A stretch of DNA of 64,000 bases from Phycisphaerae bacterium (GCA_029260075.1 JAJDDY010000028.1:1-64000); one strand, 5' to 3'. Positions 43,041-52,240 are shown, counted from the first letter of the stretch. Numbers and translations: made by a program. Notes: a model not told the origin generated them from the sequence alone.

Positions 43041-44186
43041 ATGACCAAAGAGGTCAACACAAGCCGAAGGGCGTCGCCCGGGTTCGTCAAGATGATCACC
43101 GTGGTGTGCCTCCTCACGATGTCCGGTGTCGCCACCGCTCAACTTCCCGAACGATACCATCTTGCCGACCTGAAGGCGTTGCAGGAAGCGTTCGTCGAGC
43201 TGGCCGAAAACGTTCGACCGTCGGTCGTTGCGATCCGGACCTACCAAGACGCCGGGGGTCGTTCCGATCAAACCGGTGTGCGGCGGATTCGACTTCCCTA
43301 CAGCCAAGGCTCGGGCATGATCATCGACAAAGCCGGGCACATCGCCACCAACCGCCACGTCATTGAAGACTCCGACGCCATCTCCGTGATCCTCAACAAC
43401 GGGCTTAAGTTCGACGCCGAAATCATCGCCACCGATCGCCGCAGCGATTTGGCGGTGCTCAAAATTGACGCCGAGCGACTGACGCCGGTCGTGTGGGGCG
43501 ACGGCAGTAAACTCAAGGTCAATCAGTGGGTTTTCGCGTGCGGAAACCCGTTTGGGCTGGCCAACTCTGATGGCCGTACGTCATTGACATATGGTGCGGT
43601 GAGTTCACTCCACAGGCAAATGACCGAGCGGCTTGGAAAGAATTCCGACGTTCAATACTACGGCAACATGATCGAAACGTCCGCGACCATCAATCCGGGC
43701 AACAGCGGCGGACCGCTCTTTGATGTCGACGGCAAGGTTGTCGGCGTGGTCACGGCCATCGAAACAAGTTCGGGCGTTAGCGAGGGGCATGGCTTTGCGA
43801 TTACCGTGGGTCGAAACACACGCCGCATATTGAAGTTGCTCGTGCGCGGAGAGGAAGTACATTATGGATTCCTCGGTGTTCAGGTTACTGAAGTCGATGC
43901 TTCCAGATCACCGATCGTGGTTCGCTCACGCGCCTACCGCGGCGCCGAGTTGACCGAGATTACGCCGTCCGAGGGACCGGCCGCTCGCGCCGGACTCAAA
44001 CCTCGCGACATCGTGATCGAATACGACGGCACGGCTGTCGAAAACTCCGACCATCTGATCCGGTTGGTGGGGTACACCCCGGTTGGTACGAAGATTCCTG
44101 TGACCTACCTGCGTCGCGGCGTCAAGCGTACCGCGATGGTCACCATCGGGGACCGGGCCACGCTGATGAAGCAAACCAGGCGATAG
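43041..44186 (+). CDS. HtrA/DegP-like periplasmic serine protease with one PDZ domain
   Basis: Predicted exported trypsin-fold protease of the envelope quality-control type. The 381-residue protein has a signal peptide (MITVVCLLTMSGVATAQ), the catalytic triad as His in IATNRHVIED, Asp in RRSDLAVLKI and Ser in INPGNSGGPLF, then a single PDZ domain (about 280-370; FLGVQVTEVD, AARAGLKPRDIVIEYDG, GTKIPVTYLRRG). DegP has two PDZ domains, so this is closer to the DegS/HtrA-short group, but without a membrane anchor other than the signal. AGGAG precedes the ATG by 10 bases. Not in an operon. Confidence 0.9.
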   Translation: MTKEVNTSRRASPGFVKMITVVCLLTMSGVATAQLPERYHLADLKALQEAFVELAENVRPSVVAIRTYQDAGGRSDQTGVRRIRLPYSQGSGMIIDKAGHIATNRHVIEDSDAISVILNNGLKFDAEIIATDRRSDLAVLKIDAERLTPVVWGDGSKLKVNQWVFACGNPFGLANSDGRTSLTYGAVSSLHRQMTERLGKNSDVQYYGNMIETSATINPGNSGGPLFDVDGKVVGVVTAIETSSGVSEGHGFAITVGRNTRRILKLLVRGEEVHYGFLGVQVTEVDASRSPIVVRSRAYRGAELTEITPSEGPAARAGLKPRDIVIEYDGTAVENSDHLIRLVGYTPVGTKIPVTYLRRGVKRTAMVTIGDRATLMKQTRR

Positions 44187-44312
44187 TCGGGCGGAGTTGG
44201 CGGAGTGTGGCAAGATCACTCGGGGAAACAAAGCGATTCCATATTGCTCCCACGTGGTTTTCGGTAATCTTGCTGGATTGTCTTAAATGGCTTGTTTGCA
44301 GTGTGTTGCGAA

Positions 44313-44386
<74 letters not shown>

Positions 44387-44649
44387 CGAAGTCCGAGCGA
44401 AACACGCCGGGGATGACCGAAGGCGATACCGGGATCGTTTGTCCAAGGGATCGCCTTTGGTGCGAGTAGGTTTATCGTCAGACCCGCCGTACGTCAAGAG
44501 CCGCACCTGCGAGCACCAAGACCATCGACGTCTTCCCGCTGTAGGGCCCGGAGTCCGCACTGGTTGAACCTCGCGCTTCGGGATCAGATACGGGCCGCAT
44601 GGCCTGCTACCAGGCACGGTGAGCGCGCCTGCGTCGGACTTCGAACGCG

Positions 44650-44768
44650 CTCAAGAAGTCTCTCCCATAGCCGCGTCTGTGAAGAAGCGATCTGTTCTCG
44701 AGTGCGAAAACCGCTCCCTGACAGTCGCGGCTCGCTTCGAAGCACGCCTTCCCGAAACACCCTCTTAG
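44650..44768. mobile_element. MITE-like palindromic element (TAGGA family), diverged copy
   Basis: CAAGAAGTCTCTCCCATAGC at the left and ACACCCTCTTAG at the right match the ends of 22276-22391 with several changes; the core AGCCGCGTCTGTGAAGAAGC against CCGCTCCCTGACAGTCGCGG is kept. It ends 17 bases before the phosphohexomutase stop codon, so unlike other copies it does not supply the stop. Confidence 0.65.
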
Positions 44769-44784
44769 CATTTGCCGTTGCTAC

Positions 44785-47142
44785 CTACGCCGGAGCGCCG
44801 ATCAACTCGCGGACGTCGCGCACGATCTGCGTTGTTGTGGCGCGGAGCTTGGCCTTGGCTTCGATCAGCCTCTCGCGTGATGGGTGCCCACCGAATAGCT
44901 GAACGTGGAATCGCAGGGCGTTCGACGTTCCCGATGGGCGAACGGTAAGGTGCGATTTGCGCTCGGCGTCAAAGAAGAAGCGGTAGCCTTCGTCGGGGAA
45001 GCCGGGCCAGTTGACCGCGTCGTACTTGCCCGTGCGGTAGGCGGTGGCGCTTTGGACGTTCAGTCCGCCGAGTTCCAGCGTCTGCCTGGATGAACCCCCG
45101 GCTTGACCGGCGAGCAGTTCCTCGACCTTGTCCAGGATGCCGCGTTTCTTCGTGTAGCCAGCCAGCCCTTCATACTCTCCGTCGATGGGGTCGGGCTCGT
45201 AGTGTGTGGCGTACAGGCCGATCTCCGGGTCGAGGAAAATCTTGTCGTCGAGCAGATCAATCAGGTTCGTGTTCCGCTCCTTCGCATACGCTGCGAGCTC
45301 AGCCACGAGGACGGCTGCGAATGTGCCGTCTTTGTCGCGAACGTGCCCACCCTCACCAAGCGACCGGGCGTCGGGCGGGGGGCCTCCGAGAAGTGAGAAC
45401 CCGTTGCTCTGTTCGAGCGCGGCGATGTTGATGCTCCGGCGGGTGTCGTCCATTGCCTCCCACGAATGGAAGGTCCGGTTGCAGCGCTCGTCGCTCGGCG
45501 TGCGGCGCCCCTCCACGTATTCGGGGAGCTTTCCACCCTCGGTAAGGCTTTCGGTGTCGAGGCCGGCGTGTAGATCCCAGACAGCGCGGGTTCCAGCGGC
45601 TAGCTGAGCGAACCCCACCCACGTCTTGAGCACCCCGAGTCCAAACTTGCGCGCGATGCACGGCAGCAGATCGGTGGTCGTGTGCGATAGGGTGATGAAC
45701 TTTTTTTCGGCGTCTTGAACGGCGCCGAAAGTTTCCACTTCGTGCAGCAGGCGATACCACAGCACGAGCGACCAGACGTCGTCGGCGGCCATGAGCGTGA
45801 AGTCGCTCGGTTCACCGGTGCCGGGGTGCGGATAGGCTATTCGTTGATGTTCGGGGACGTTTACGATGACGCCGCATCGGTCGGCGTCCGGGTCGGTGCC
45901 GATCAGCAGGTCGATTTCATCCCACGTGCCGGGGTATTCCTCTCGATACGCATTGACGGCGATGTCAGCCGCTCGCCAGTCGCCGGGGTCGGGTTGTTGC
46001 TCGTTGCCCGGATCGCTGCAGAACGCAGGAAACATACCGTCGAGCGCGTCGAGCTTGGTGATCCGGCGAACGTCGCTGATGCCGATTTCGTTGAGCAAAC
46101 GGGGCACGGCCTTGCGCCCCGAGCCGTTGAATGCGGAAAATGCGATCGAAAGCGGGCGGGTTGCGTTTCGGACCATGTCACCCTTGAGTACGAAACTCTT
46201 GCAGTGTTCGGCGTGCATGGTGTGCAGATCGATGATGCGGTTTTCGCATCTGGCGTAGAGGTCGCCGACGTTCGGCAGTGGATCGGCCAGCGGCACACCT
46301 TTGTGCTCGCCGGATGCTACCGTGCGGGCGTTTTTCTTTGTGACGCCACCGAGGAACCAGAGTCGATCTTTCGGAGCTTCATCGAGCGGTGTCGTCTTGA
46401 TGTCGCTGAACTCGGTTGTCTTGATGAAGTTTTGGTAGAGGTCGGCGCGTTCAGCCGGGTCGAACTGCGAGCCGTTTTGGCACGACAGCTTGAACCCGTT
46501 GTAGCGGAAGTCGTTGTGGCTTGCGGAGATAAAGACGCCGATGTCGGCGCCGAGCGTGGGCACTGCATAGGTCACGCTGGGGTAGAGGCAAGCTTCGTCG
46601 AACAAGTACACGGTGAAGTCGTAGGCGAGGAACAATTGCGCGATCAAGCGTGAGAAATCCGCCCCGCAAACACGGCTATCGAAACCGATGACCACCTTGC
46701 TTAGCGCCGGAGTGCGTTGGCGTCCGTATCTGGCTACCCCGGCTGAAGTTAGTAGATAGATCACGTCGTTGATCGTGTTGGGGCCCTTGATGATCGCGGC
46801 GTGGATGCCGTCGGTTTTGAGCTTGAGGACCACGTCTCGCGTAGCGCCCATTTTTTCTCGTATGCCGCCCGTGCCGAAGGCGACGTCTCGCGAGAAGGCG
46901 TTGGTCAGCGTCGTCCATTCGCGGTTGGCGATGGATTCACGAAGGGCGTGGCGCAGGTTGGGGGATATCGTGTCGAGCTCGTCGGCCAAGAGCCACTTGC
47001 GCAGGTTGGGCAGGGTTTTGGCGACGGCGTCATCGTAATAGCTTCCGGTGATGCCGCCGCTGTCGCGATGGGCGGCGAGATAGCTCTTGATACCCGCGTC
47101 CGCTTGTTCCAAGAGCGTCTGATCGTCTGTTGTGGTGAGCAC
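44785..47142 (-). CDS. Phosphoglucomutase/phosphomannomutase, long (PGM2-like) form
   Basis: Interconverts sugar 1- and 6-phosphates through a phosphoserine intermediate. The 785-residue protein has FGTGGIREKMGATRDVVLK near the N-terminus, the phosphoserine loop ISASHNDFRYNGFKL (Ser in SASHN), the Mg-binding IGTDPDADRCGVIVNV, and the phosphate-binding loop LTVRPSGTSNALRFHV at the end. Typical enzymes are 450-600 residues; this one has long insertions around 330-360 and 590-680 (WDLHAGLDTESLTEGG, DARSLGEGGHVRDKDGTFA). Start is a GTG with AAGGAG 6 bases upstream, strongly preferred to the open frame that extends to 47430. Substrate (glucose, mannose or ribose phosphate) cannot be decided. Confidence 0.9.
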   Translation of the reverse strand: MLTTTDDQTLLEQADAGIKSYLAAHRDSGGITGSYYDDAVAKTLPNLRKWLLADELDTISPNLRHALRESIANREWTTLTNAFSRDVAFGTGGIREKMGATRDVVLKLKTDGIHAAIIKGPNTINDVIYLLTSAGVARYGRQRTPALSKVVIGFDSRVCGADFSRLIAQLFLAYDFTVYLFDEACLYPSVTYAVPTLGADIGVFISASHNDFRYNGFKLSCQNGSQFDPAERADLYQNFIKTTEFSDIKTTPLDEAPKDRLWFLGGVTKKNARTVASGEHKGVPLADPLPNVGDLYARCENRIIDLHTMHAEHCKSFVLKGDMVRNATRPLSIAFSAFNGSGRKAVPRLLNEIGISDVRRITKLDALDGMFPAFCSDPGNEQQPDPGDWRAADIAVNAYREEYPGTWDEIDLLIGTDPDADRCGVIVNVPEHQRIAYPHPGTGEPSDFTLMAADDVWSLVLWYRLLHEVETFGAVQDAEKKFITLSHTTTDLLPCIARKFGLGVLKTWVGFAQLAAGTRAVWDLHAGLDTESLTEGGKLPEYVEGRRTPSDERCNRTFHSWEAMDDTRRSINIAALEQSNGFSLLGGPPPDARSLGEGGHVRDKDGTFAAVLVAELAAYAKERNTNLIDLLDDKIFLDPEIGLYATHYEPDPIDGEYEGLAGYTKKRGILDKVEELLAGQAGGSSRQTLELGGLNVQSATAYRTGKYDAVNWPGFPDEGYRFFFDAERKSHLTVRPSGTSNALRFHVQLFGGHPSRERLIEAKAKLRATTTQIVRDVRELIGAPA

Positions 47143-47537
47143 GTTGATCTCCTTGCGCCTGACACGCGATAGCTCGGTGCGCACGCCGAAGCGGGCGGCG
47201 CCCGGTGTTTTTTGGGATCGACTCGCGACGCCGTGACCGGTCGCCTGCGGCAACGTAGTGGGGCTCGGGATCGGCGTCAATTCACAACCCCGCGCCGAGC
47301 CGCCACAACACGTTAGTGTTACGAACCGGTGCGATATTCCCCTGTATCGGCGAATTCGCGCCGCGTCATTGCTTTGAACCACTCTCGCGACACCTCGATC
47401 GGATACCCAACATGCGAACGCCCGAAGCACGTCCGCGACCGGGACTTCGCCCCGAAATCATTGTCTTGCACAACGGTGGACGGCGCCCTACCATTCCGCG
47501 CTGGTTGAGGTCAAAATTCTATCAGGAGTGAATCGCA
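47143..47537. other. Intergenic region between mutase and CHRD genes
   Basis: No gene, RNA or repeat recognised. It should contain divergent promoters for the two flanking genes; no clear -10/-35 pair was found. Confidence 0.4.
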
Positions 47538-48038
47538 ATGACGAAATTGAGTGGCTGCACCATCGTATTGTCCGGGTTGGTTTTCCTCGCTGGGTGCGAC
47601 AGCGTGCCCCCGGACACCACGCCGCTGGCAAGAGTATTCCGTGCGAACCTATCCGGTCTCGCTGAGGTTCCGCCAAACGCCAGCGTCACCATCGGATTGG
47701 CCGACGTGGCTTTGACGGCGGACGGACTCGGGCTGGAATACCGTGTCGAGCTGCAAAACGCCTCGGGCATCACCCAGGCCCACATCCACGTTGGTGCCGC
47801 TGACGAAAACGGCGCGGTCGTCGCGTTCCTCTTTGGGGTTGACGAGAACGGCGTTTCGGGAAGCGGACGACTTGCCCAGGGCTTGCTGACTGCGGCTGAC
47901 CTGATTGGCGATCTTGAGGGCATGACGATCAGTGATCTGATGGATGACATCCGTGCAGGTAATGCCTATGTCAACGTCCATAGCTTGGACAACCCGACCG
48001 GCGAAGTTCGAGGCCAGTTGGGAACCATCGCCGGCTAG
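47538..48038 (+). CDS. CHRD-domain lipoprotein
   Basis: Predicted envelope lipoprotein of 166 residues; function unknown. It has a signal peptide with lipobox FLAGC and one CHRD domain, a fold first named from chordin and common in secreted bacterial proteins. Evidence: LSGLAEVPPNASVTIG, the central HIHVGAADENGAVVAFLF, and the ending AYVNVHSLDNPTGEVRGQLG. AGGAG lies about 9 bases before the ATG. The domain often occurs alone in a short exported protein, so the gene appears complete. No partner is evident nearby. Confidence 0.88.
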   Translation: MTKLSGCTIVLSGLVFLAGCDSVPPDTTPLARVFRANLSGLAEVPPNASVTIGLADVALTADGLGLEYRVELQNASGITQAHIHVGAADENGAVVAFLFGVDENGVSGSGRLAQGLLTAADLIGDLEGMTISDLMDDIRAGNAYVNVHSLDNPTGEVRGQLGTIAG

Positions 48039-48169
48039 TGCGTAATCGCCATGCGACTGGCGCATGAGTGGCATGGGTAAGCGCGAGCTTGCTCGTCGTT
48101 TCGAAGTCCGAGACGCACGGGCGGACCGGTTTGCCCATGTCACTCTGCCAGTTTGTCGACACAGCCTGC

Positions 48170-48305
48170 CAGGCTCCATATTCTTGCCGAGCAGTGTGTT
48201 GAGCTGCGTGCCAGCCTCCATGTACTCGGTGAACCGCCTGCTGAACAGCTTGCCGTAACGTCTGCCGAACATCCTTCCGAGTAGTTTGCCGAACAGTCTC
48301 GAATG
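48170..48305 (-). repeat. Degenerate 15-base periodic repeat
   Basis: On the minus strand, units such as CTGTTCGGCAAACTA, CTCGGAAGGATG, TTCGGCAGACGTTAC and GGCAAGCTGTTCAGC follow each other with a period of about 15 bases. The reading frame over them gives LFGKLLGRMFGRRYGKLFSR, but there is no start signal, so I treat it as non-coding. Confidence 0.45.
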
Positions 48306-48340
48306 GTCGGCGGAACGGTTTGTTGAGCGAGGATGCCACC

Positions 48341-48368
48341 TGTGTGGCACCGGATTCCAGCCGGTGAT
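48341..48368 (+). repeat. GTGFQPV-type palindrome between CHRD gene and rsmA
   Basis: TGTGTGGCACCGGATTCCAG followed by CCGGTGAT is one mismatch from consensus. It is the only other recognisable item in 48039-48427 besides the periodic repeat. Confidence 0.7.
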
Positions 48369-48427
48369 GAAAAACTTCCTCTGCGAGATCGTGCATGCGC
48401 CGATCGCCTTCGTTTGCACAGCTCCGC

Positions 48428-49303
48428 TTACGCAGACGCTACCGTCCGTACAATTTCAAGCCACTCGCCGACGCCAAACGATTCCGGTCTCCGTTTCGTG
48501 TCGAAGCGGCGGGACACCGCTTCCATCGCCGCATCACTCACGATGAGCCCGAGCGACGTGCGAAGCGTCTTCCGCCGGTGATCGAACGCGCCGCGCACGA
48601 TTTCGGAAAACCGCCGACGCTCGGCTTTGTCCCGGAATGGTTCAGGCTTCACCTTCATGCTCAGCATCACGGACTCAACGGCGGGGCGAGGCCAAAACAC
48701 TTCCGGCGAAAGCCGCGCGATGCGTTCCACGTCACTCAACGTTTGAGCGACGATGCTTAGCGGCCCGTACGTCTTACCACCCGGTTCGGCAAGGAGACGC
48801 TCGCCCACTTCGGCTTGAACCGTGAAGCAGAGCTGACGTACCTCCGGGAAGTCCACGAGAAGATTCATGATCAGTGGTGTGGCGATTTGGTAGGGCAAGT
48901 TGGCCACGAGTTTCACTTCGCCTGAGTCGCCGGTCGTTTGACTACGGAGCATCTCCGCGACATCCGATCGGATACGGTGCTTCGATTCGAGCACGTCGCC
49001 TTCCATGATCGTCACATTGTCGGCGACGGCGAATCGACTTCGGAGAATGGCAAGCAGATCGCGATCCAACTCGACGCAAATGACGCGTCCGGCGCAATCG
49101 ACAAGCAAATCCGTTAGGCCACCGGTCCCGCCGCCCACTTCGAGTACCGTGTCGGACGGACGCAAGTCTGCACTCGTCACAAGTCGCCGCATGAGGTTGC
49201 CGTCGATGAGGAAGTGTTGACCGAACCGCTTGCGAGGGCGCATCCCGGATTCCGCCAGCCGCCGGTCGATTTCGCGCTTGGTCTGTACGTGCGCGTTTTT
49301 CAT
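48428..49303 (-). CDS. rsmA: 16S rRNA dimethyladenosine transferase
   Basis: Dimethylates two adjacent adenines in the 3' hairpin of 16S rRNA during small-subunit assembly, using SAM (KsgA/Dim1 family). The 291-residue protein has RPRKRFGQHFLIDGNLMRR, the SAM loop VLEVGGGTGGLTDLL, VICVELDRDLLAIL, the catalytic motif VANLPYQIATPLI, and PRPAVESVMLSM. The C-terminal FGVGEWLEIVRTV is also family-like. Start ATG 49303 fits length; a GTG at 49339 is possible, neither with a strong ribosome-binding site. It appears monocistronic. Confidence 0.92.
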   Translation of the reverse strand: MKNAHVQTKREIDRRLAESGMRPRKRFGQHFLIDGNLMRRLVTSADLRPSDTVLEVGGGTGGLTDLLVDCAGRVICVELDRDLLAILRSRFAVADNVTIMEGDVLESKHRIRSDVAEMLRSQTTGDSGEVKLVANLPYQIATPLIMNLLVDFPEVRQLCFTVQAEVGERLLAEPGGKTYGPLSIVAQTLSDVERIARLSPEVFWPRPAVESVMLSMKVKPEPFRDKAERRRFSEIVRGAFDHRRKTLRTSLGLIVSDAAMEAVSRRFDTKRRPESFGVGEWLEIVRTVASA

Positions 49304-49499
49304 ATTCGGACGGTCTTCGGTTGGATGCAGGTCGGTCACGCGGACAGTATAGCAGATCGTCTGCGGCAAGCTCTAGGGCAGCCGTTCGTCGCGCCCGATG
49401 TGCAGACGGTGACACATTTCTGCGTATTGGGATCGCAAGATTCGGTGAAGCGCAGAAAAGGTGGCAGCGAAGAATTTTGAACCTCCTTGCGAGGCCTTC

Positions 49500-50048
49500 C
49501 ACGGGGGCGGAGGGTCAGCACCCGCCCATGTCGCTCGGCGACGTGTCAAGAAATGCTTCCTTACACGAATGGCACTGCCGCCGATTGTTGAAGAAAAGTA
49601 TCTGTGGCGCGGCCGTCATGTGTGTCTCGTCGACGGTTCGACCGTGAGCATGCCCGACACGCAGGAGCATCAAGCAGCCTACCCTCAGTTGGGCTCGCAG
49701 CGAAAGGGGCTCGGTTTCCCCGCAGCCCGCATTGTTGTGCTCTTGTCGTTGGCTACCGGCATGATTACGAACATGGCCATGGGTCCGTACCATGGCAAGA
49801 AGACCGGTGAAACAGCTCTCTTGCGCCAACTGTTCGGAAGATTCCGTCCAGGCGACATTCTGTTGGGTGATCGCTATTTCTGTTCGTACTTCATGCTCGC
49901 GCTTCTTATGGAATTGAAGATCGACTTCGTCACCCGAATACATCAGCTTCGATGGGTCGACTTTCGAAGCGGACGGCGCTTGGGAAAAGGTGATCATATC
50001 GCACGATGGGAACGTCCACAGAAGCTCGCGCGGTTCTCGGCATGCCAA
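49500..50048 (+). pseudogene. IS4-family transposase remnant
   Basis: The frame matches a DDE transposase of the IS4 family from about 49560: GRHVCLVDGSTVSMPDTQEH with the first catalytic Asp, LGFPAARIVVLLSLATGMI, and GDILLGDRYFCSYFMLALL with the second Asp. It runs normally to RLGKGDHIARWERPQ and then changes into unrelated sequence near 50048, so the catalytic Glu and C-terminal third are missing. The N-terminal third is also not recognisable in frame. No inverted repeats or target duplication were found. The element is dead, and its 3' end abuts an RHS fragment in the opposite direction. Confidence 0.8.
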
Positions 50049-50105
50049 CCATTCTGCCGCACACGCAGCCGCCCGTCAATAAAAGTAGAATGTCCCCTTT
50101 TCTTC

Positions 50106-50350
50106 TTAGTAGTATGTGTCGACGGTGCTGCCGGAACCTTCATACAAAACCGCCCGCTCGTCGACCCGAAGCGCACCGTGGCCATAACGACGCATGAGGA
50201 CGTCGGTTGTCTTGTCGTACTCAGCAATCACGTTCTGCCCATCGTGGTAATACTTCAAGTCCGTAACCACCGCATCCAATCCTTGATCGAACTTAGTCCA
50301 AGCGCTTGTCATACGCCCCAAAGCGTCGTATTGGCCGAGGCGGGGAGGTC
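50106..50350 (-). pseudogene. RHS/YD-repeat protein fragment
   Basis: The minus-strand frame reads LGQYDALGRMTSAW, YYHDGQNVIAEYDKTTDVLM, RRYGHGALRVDERAVLYEG, typical of the YD/RHS repeats that make up the shell of secreted polymorphic toxins and related wall proteins. Only about 80 residues are present, without start or C-terminal core, and a stop codon follows at 50106. It is a broken remnant of a much larger gene. Confidence 0.7.
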
Positions 50351-50397
50351 TTCGGAACAGAGGCCGCGGACACCAGTACGAGGATCAGCGCCAGCCC

Positions 50398-50886
50398 TCA
50401 GCCTATTGTATACAGGGCAAACGCGTGTCCAGTATGAGCATCCCACAACAGCTTCACGAGCGTGAGCTTCGGGTGAGAACCACGCCACTCGTAGACCTCC
50501 GGCGAGACCAGTCTGTTGGGAACCTGCCATTCAGTTCCTCCGTAATCAAAGTAGGTACTGAATATACTTCGCCAGAACCGTGGCAGGTCGTTGTGGGTTC
50601 GCAGCCTGTCATCCACAACATGGGGGTCAAGCTCAAGCGGGCGGAACGCAACCGTCTTGTCTATTGCAGCACGATTCGCAGTAAAACGCAGGAGTACGAA
50701 TGTGTCCCCTGGTCCGCCGGCGTAACGACGGTATGCTACAATGTCGTGCACAGACGAGGGCGGAGGCACCCCGAAGGCATACTCGAATTGCTGCGCGCCA
50801 TTCGGGTGCCGCCACGAGCTAACCAAGAACGCGACGGATACGCCCGCCAATCCGGCGAGGCTAACGATCCAAAGTCGTTTCAACAT
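50398..50886 (-). CDS. Membrane-anchored protein of unknown function
   Basis: I do not recognise this gene. The 162-residue product begins MLKRLWIVSLAGLAGVSVAF, an uncleaved or cleaved N-terminal membrane segment, followed by a soluble part with FEYAFGVPPPSSVHDIVAYR, GGPGDTFVLLRFTANR and FDYGGTEWQVPNRL. It sits just upstream (on the same strand) of an RHS fragment in a lower-GC patch. Small anchored proteins beside RHS genes are sometimes immunity proteins, but the order here is not typical. The start at 50886 gives the membrane segment at the N-terminus; a ribosome-binding site is not evident. Confidence 0.55.
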   Translation of the reverse strand: MLKRLWIVSLAGLAGVSVAFLVSSWRHPNGAQQFEYAFGVPPPSSVHDIVAYRRYAGGPGDTFVLLRFTANRAAIDKTVAFRPLELDPHVVDDRLRTHNDLPRFWRSIFSTYFDYGGTEWQVPNRLVSPEVYEWRGSHPKLTLVKLLWDAHTGHAFALYTIG

Positions 50887-50912
50887 GGCCAACCACGAGC
50901 AATCATTCTGAG

Positions 50913-51302
50913 CTATCCTCCACCGCAACCGCGCGGGACGTATGCCGTCCCACGCGGGTAATGATCTTGGAGACTAGCGTGCCAGTAGAAGCTCTTCCCC
51001 CCCAGAAGATTGAAATGAAAATGATCCCATGCCACAAACTCGGTATGGCAATTGGCCTGACGCTTCGTGCACTTCCTTCCTCCAACGCAGCACTTTTTGG
51101 ATATGTTGCAGATGGAGTAGCTTGTTATGTGAATGTTGCCAATCGAGAGCCAATCGGATCCGAAATATCCGCCAGGAGATTCTTTGAACGGGGCACTCCG
51201 GGCGGACCTTATGCATGTGACACTCTTCTCGTTGCAGTCAAGAAACCTTTGGGCGTTTCCAAGTGCCTCCGCCAGAATATCATCGCCGAGTGCTAGCTTC
51301 AT
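50913..51302 (-). CDS. Possible small Cys/His-rich orphan protein
   Basis: A 129-residue frame with AGG just before its ATG. It contains LALGDDILAEALGNAQRFLD, CCVGGRKCTKRQANC and VAWDHFHFNLLGGKSFYWH. Composition is lower in GC than surrounding genes. The product is not recognised, and the opposite strand and another frame are also open here, so coding status is doubtful. If real it precedes the orphan membrane protein on the same strand. Confidence 0.3.
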   Translation of the reverse strand: MKLALGDDILAEALGNAQRFLDCNEKSVTCIRSARSAPFKESPGGYFGSDWLSIGNIHITSYSICNISKKCCVGGRKCTKRQANCHTEFVAWDHFHFNLLGGKSFYWHASLQDHYPRGTAYVPRGCGGG

Positions 51303-51332
51303 GTCCTGTATCTGTTTAGCGCCCACGGTCGT

Positions 51333-52016
51333 TCATAGCCCCGCTTCGTCCGGAAGCTGACCGTATTCTACCGACCCGGCTGATGTCCCTGGCATCATTG
51401 TCCCGGCCGGATTTGCCGATGCATTCGGCCATCGTTTGCCGATGGATATTGATGCCGCGAAGCGAATGGCCGCATGGAAGCGGTTGATGGGAACCGCCAC
51501 GAGCGGGTCTCTTGCAAACTTTGCGAGTGCCTCGTTGATTGAGCTGAAATGCCGACGATTGAGAAAATCTTCATCAAACCGACGGTAGTCATAGTGACGA
51601 ATCCCGCCCGTGTGAGCCAGTAACTGCCGGACCGTGATCGGCCCTGACTTCATGGAAAACGCCTTGCAATAGGCTTGAATCGGCGCGTCAAGATCGAGTT
51701 TGCCGTGTTCTGCGAGCATCAGTGCCGCTACGGAAGTGATGGTCTTGCCAACGGAACCAAGAGGGTATCGAGTGTTGACGGTCGCAGGTGTTGCTTCATC
51801 CAGCTCGGCGAAACCAAGAGCGTGCGAATAAACGATCTCTCCATCTACCGAAACAGCGACGGAAATCGACGGCAATCGGTCGCCAGCTAACACTTTCCGA
51901 ATCAGTCGGTCTGCGCTGGCTTGCGGAGACGGCTGCTCAGCGATCGCGTCGATACCGATTGCCAGGAAAAATAGAAGCGTGAATCTTAGTCTTGCTTTAC
52001 CAATTCGTTGGACCAT
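51333..52016 (-). CDS. Truncated serine beta-lactamase-like hydrolase
   Basis: N-terminal half of a class C beta-lactamase/D-alanyl-D-alanine carboxypeptidase-like protein. A signal peptide (RFTLLFFLAIGIDAIAEQ) is followed by LPSISVAVSVDGEIVYSHAL, the nucleophile motif YPLGSVGKTITSVAALM (SxxK, Ser-Val-Gly-Lys) and VRQLLAHTGGIRHYD. After FARDPLVAVP the family sequence stops and 50 unrelated residues lead to a stop, so the YxN and KTG-type motifs are missing. Normal length is 350-400; this is 227. AAGGAG is 5 bases before the ATG. Probably inactive as an enzyme. Confidence 0.75.
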   Translation of the reverse strand: MVQRIGKARLRFTLLFFLAIGIDAIAEQPSPQASADRLIRKVLAGDRLPSISVAVSVDGEIVYSHALGFAELDEATPATVNTRYPLGSVGKTITSVAALMLAEHGKLDLDAPIQAYCKAFSMKSGPITVRQLLAHTGGIRHYDYRRFDEDFLNRRHFSSINEALAKFARDPLVAVPINRFHAAIRFAASISIGKRWPNASANPAGTMMPGTSAGSVEYGQLPDEAGL

Positions 52017-52240
52017 AACGACTCCTTCGCGATACGCATTGTCCTGCGCACCAATGTCCACGCTTCGCGCTTATCGGTCTCATTCGCAGTTGCAACATTT
52101 CAAATAGCTGAACGCTCGGGTCGAACCGGTGGATGCACACGTTGCGCCAATCGTCCTGACACCTTTTCTTCGTCGAATCACGCCTTCTTAGTGACCCCAG
52201 AGACGTGTAGCTGAGTTGATGCGAAACAAGGCGTTGCTAT

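Noticed and set aside
50398-51302. Toxin-immunity pair of an RHS system
   Set aside because: The RHS fragment lies downstream rather than upstream of the two orphan frames, and neither product shows a toxin or immunity motif I can recognise.
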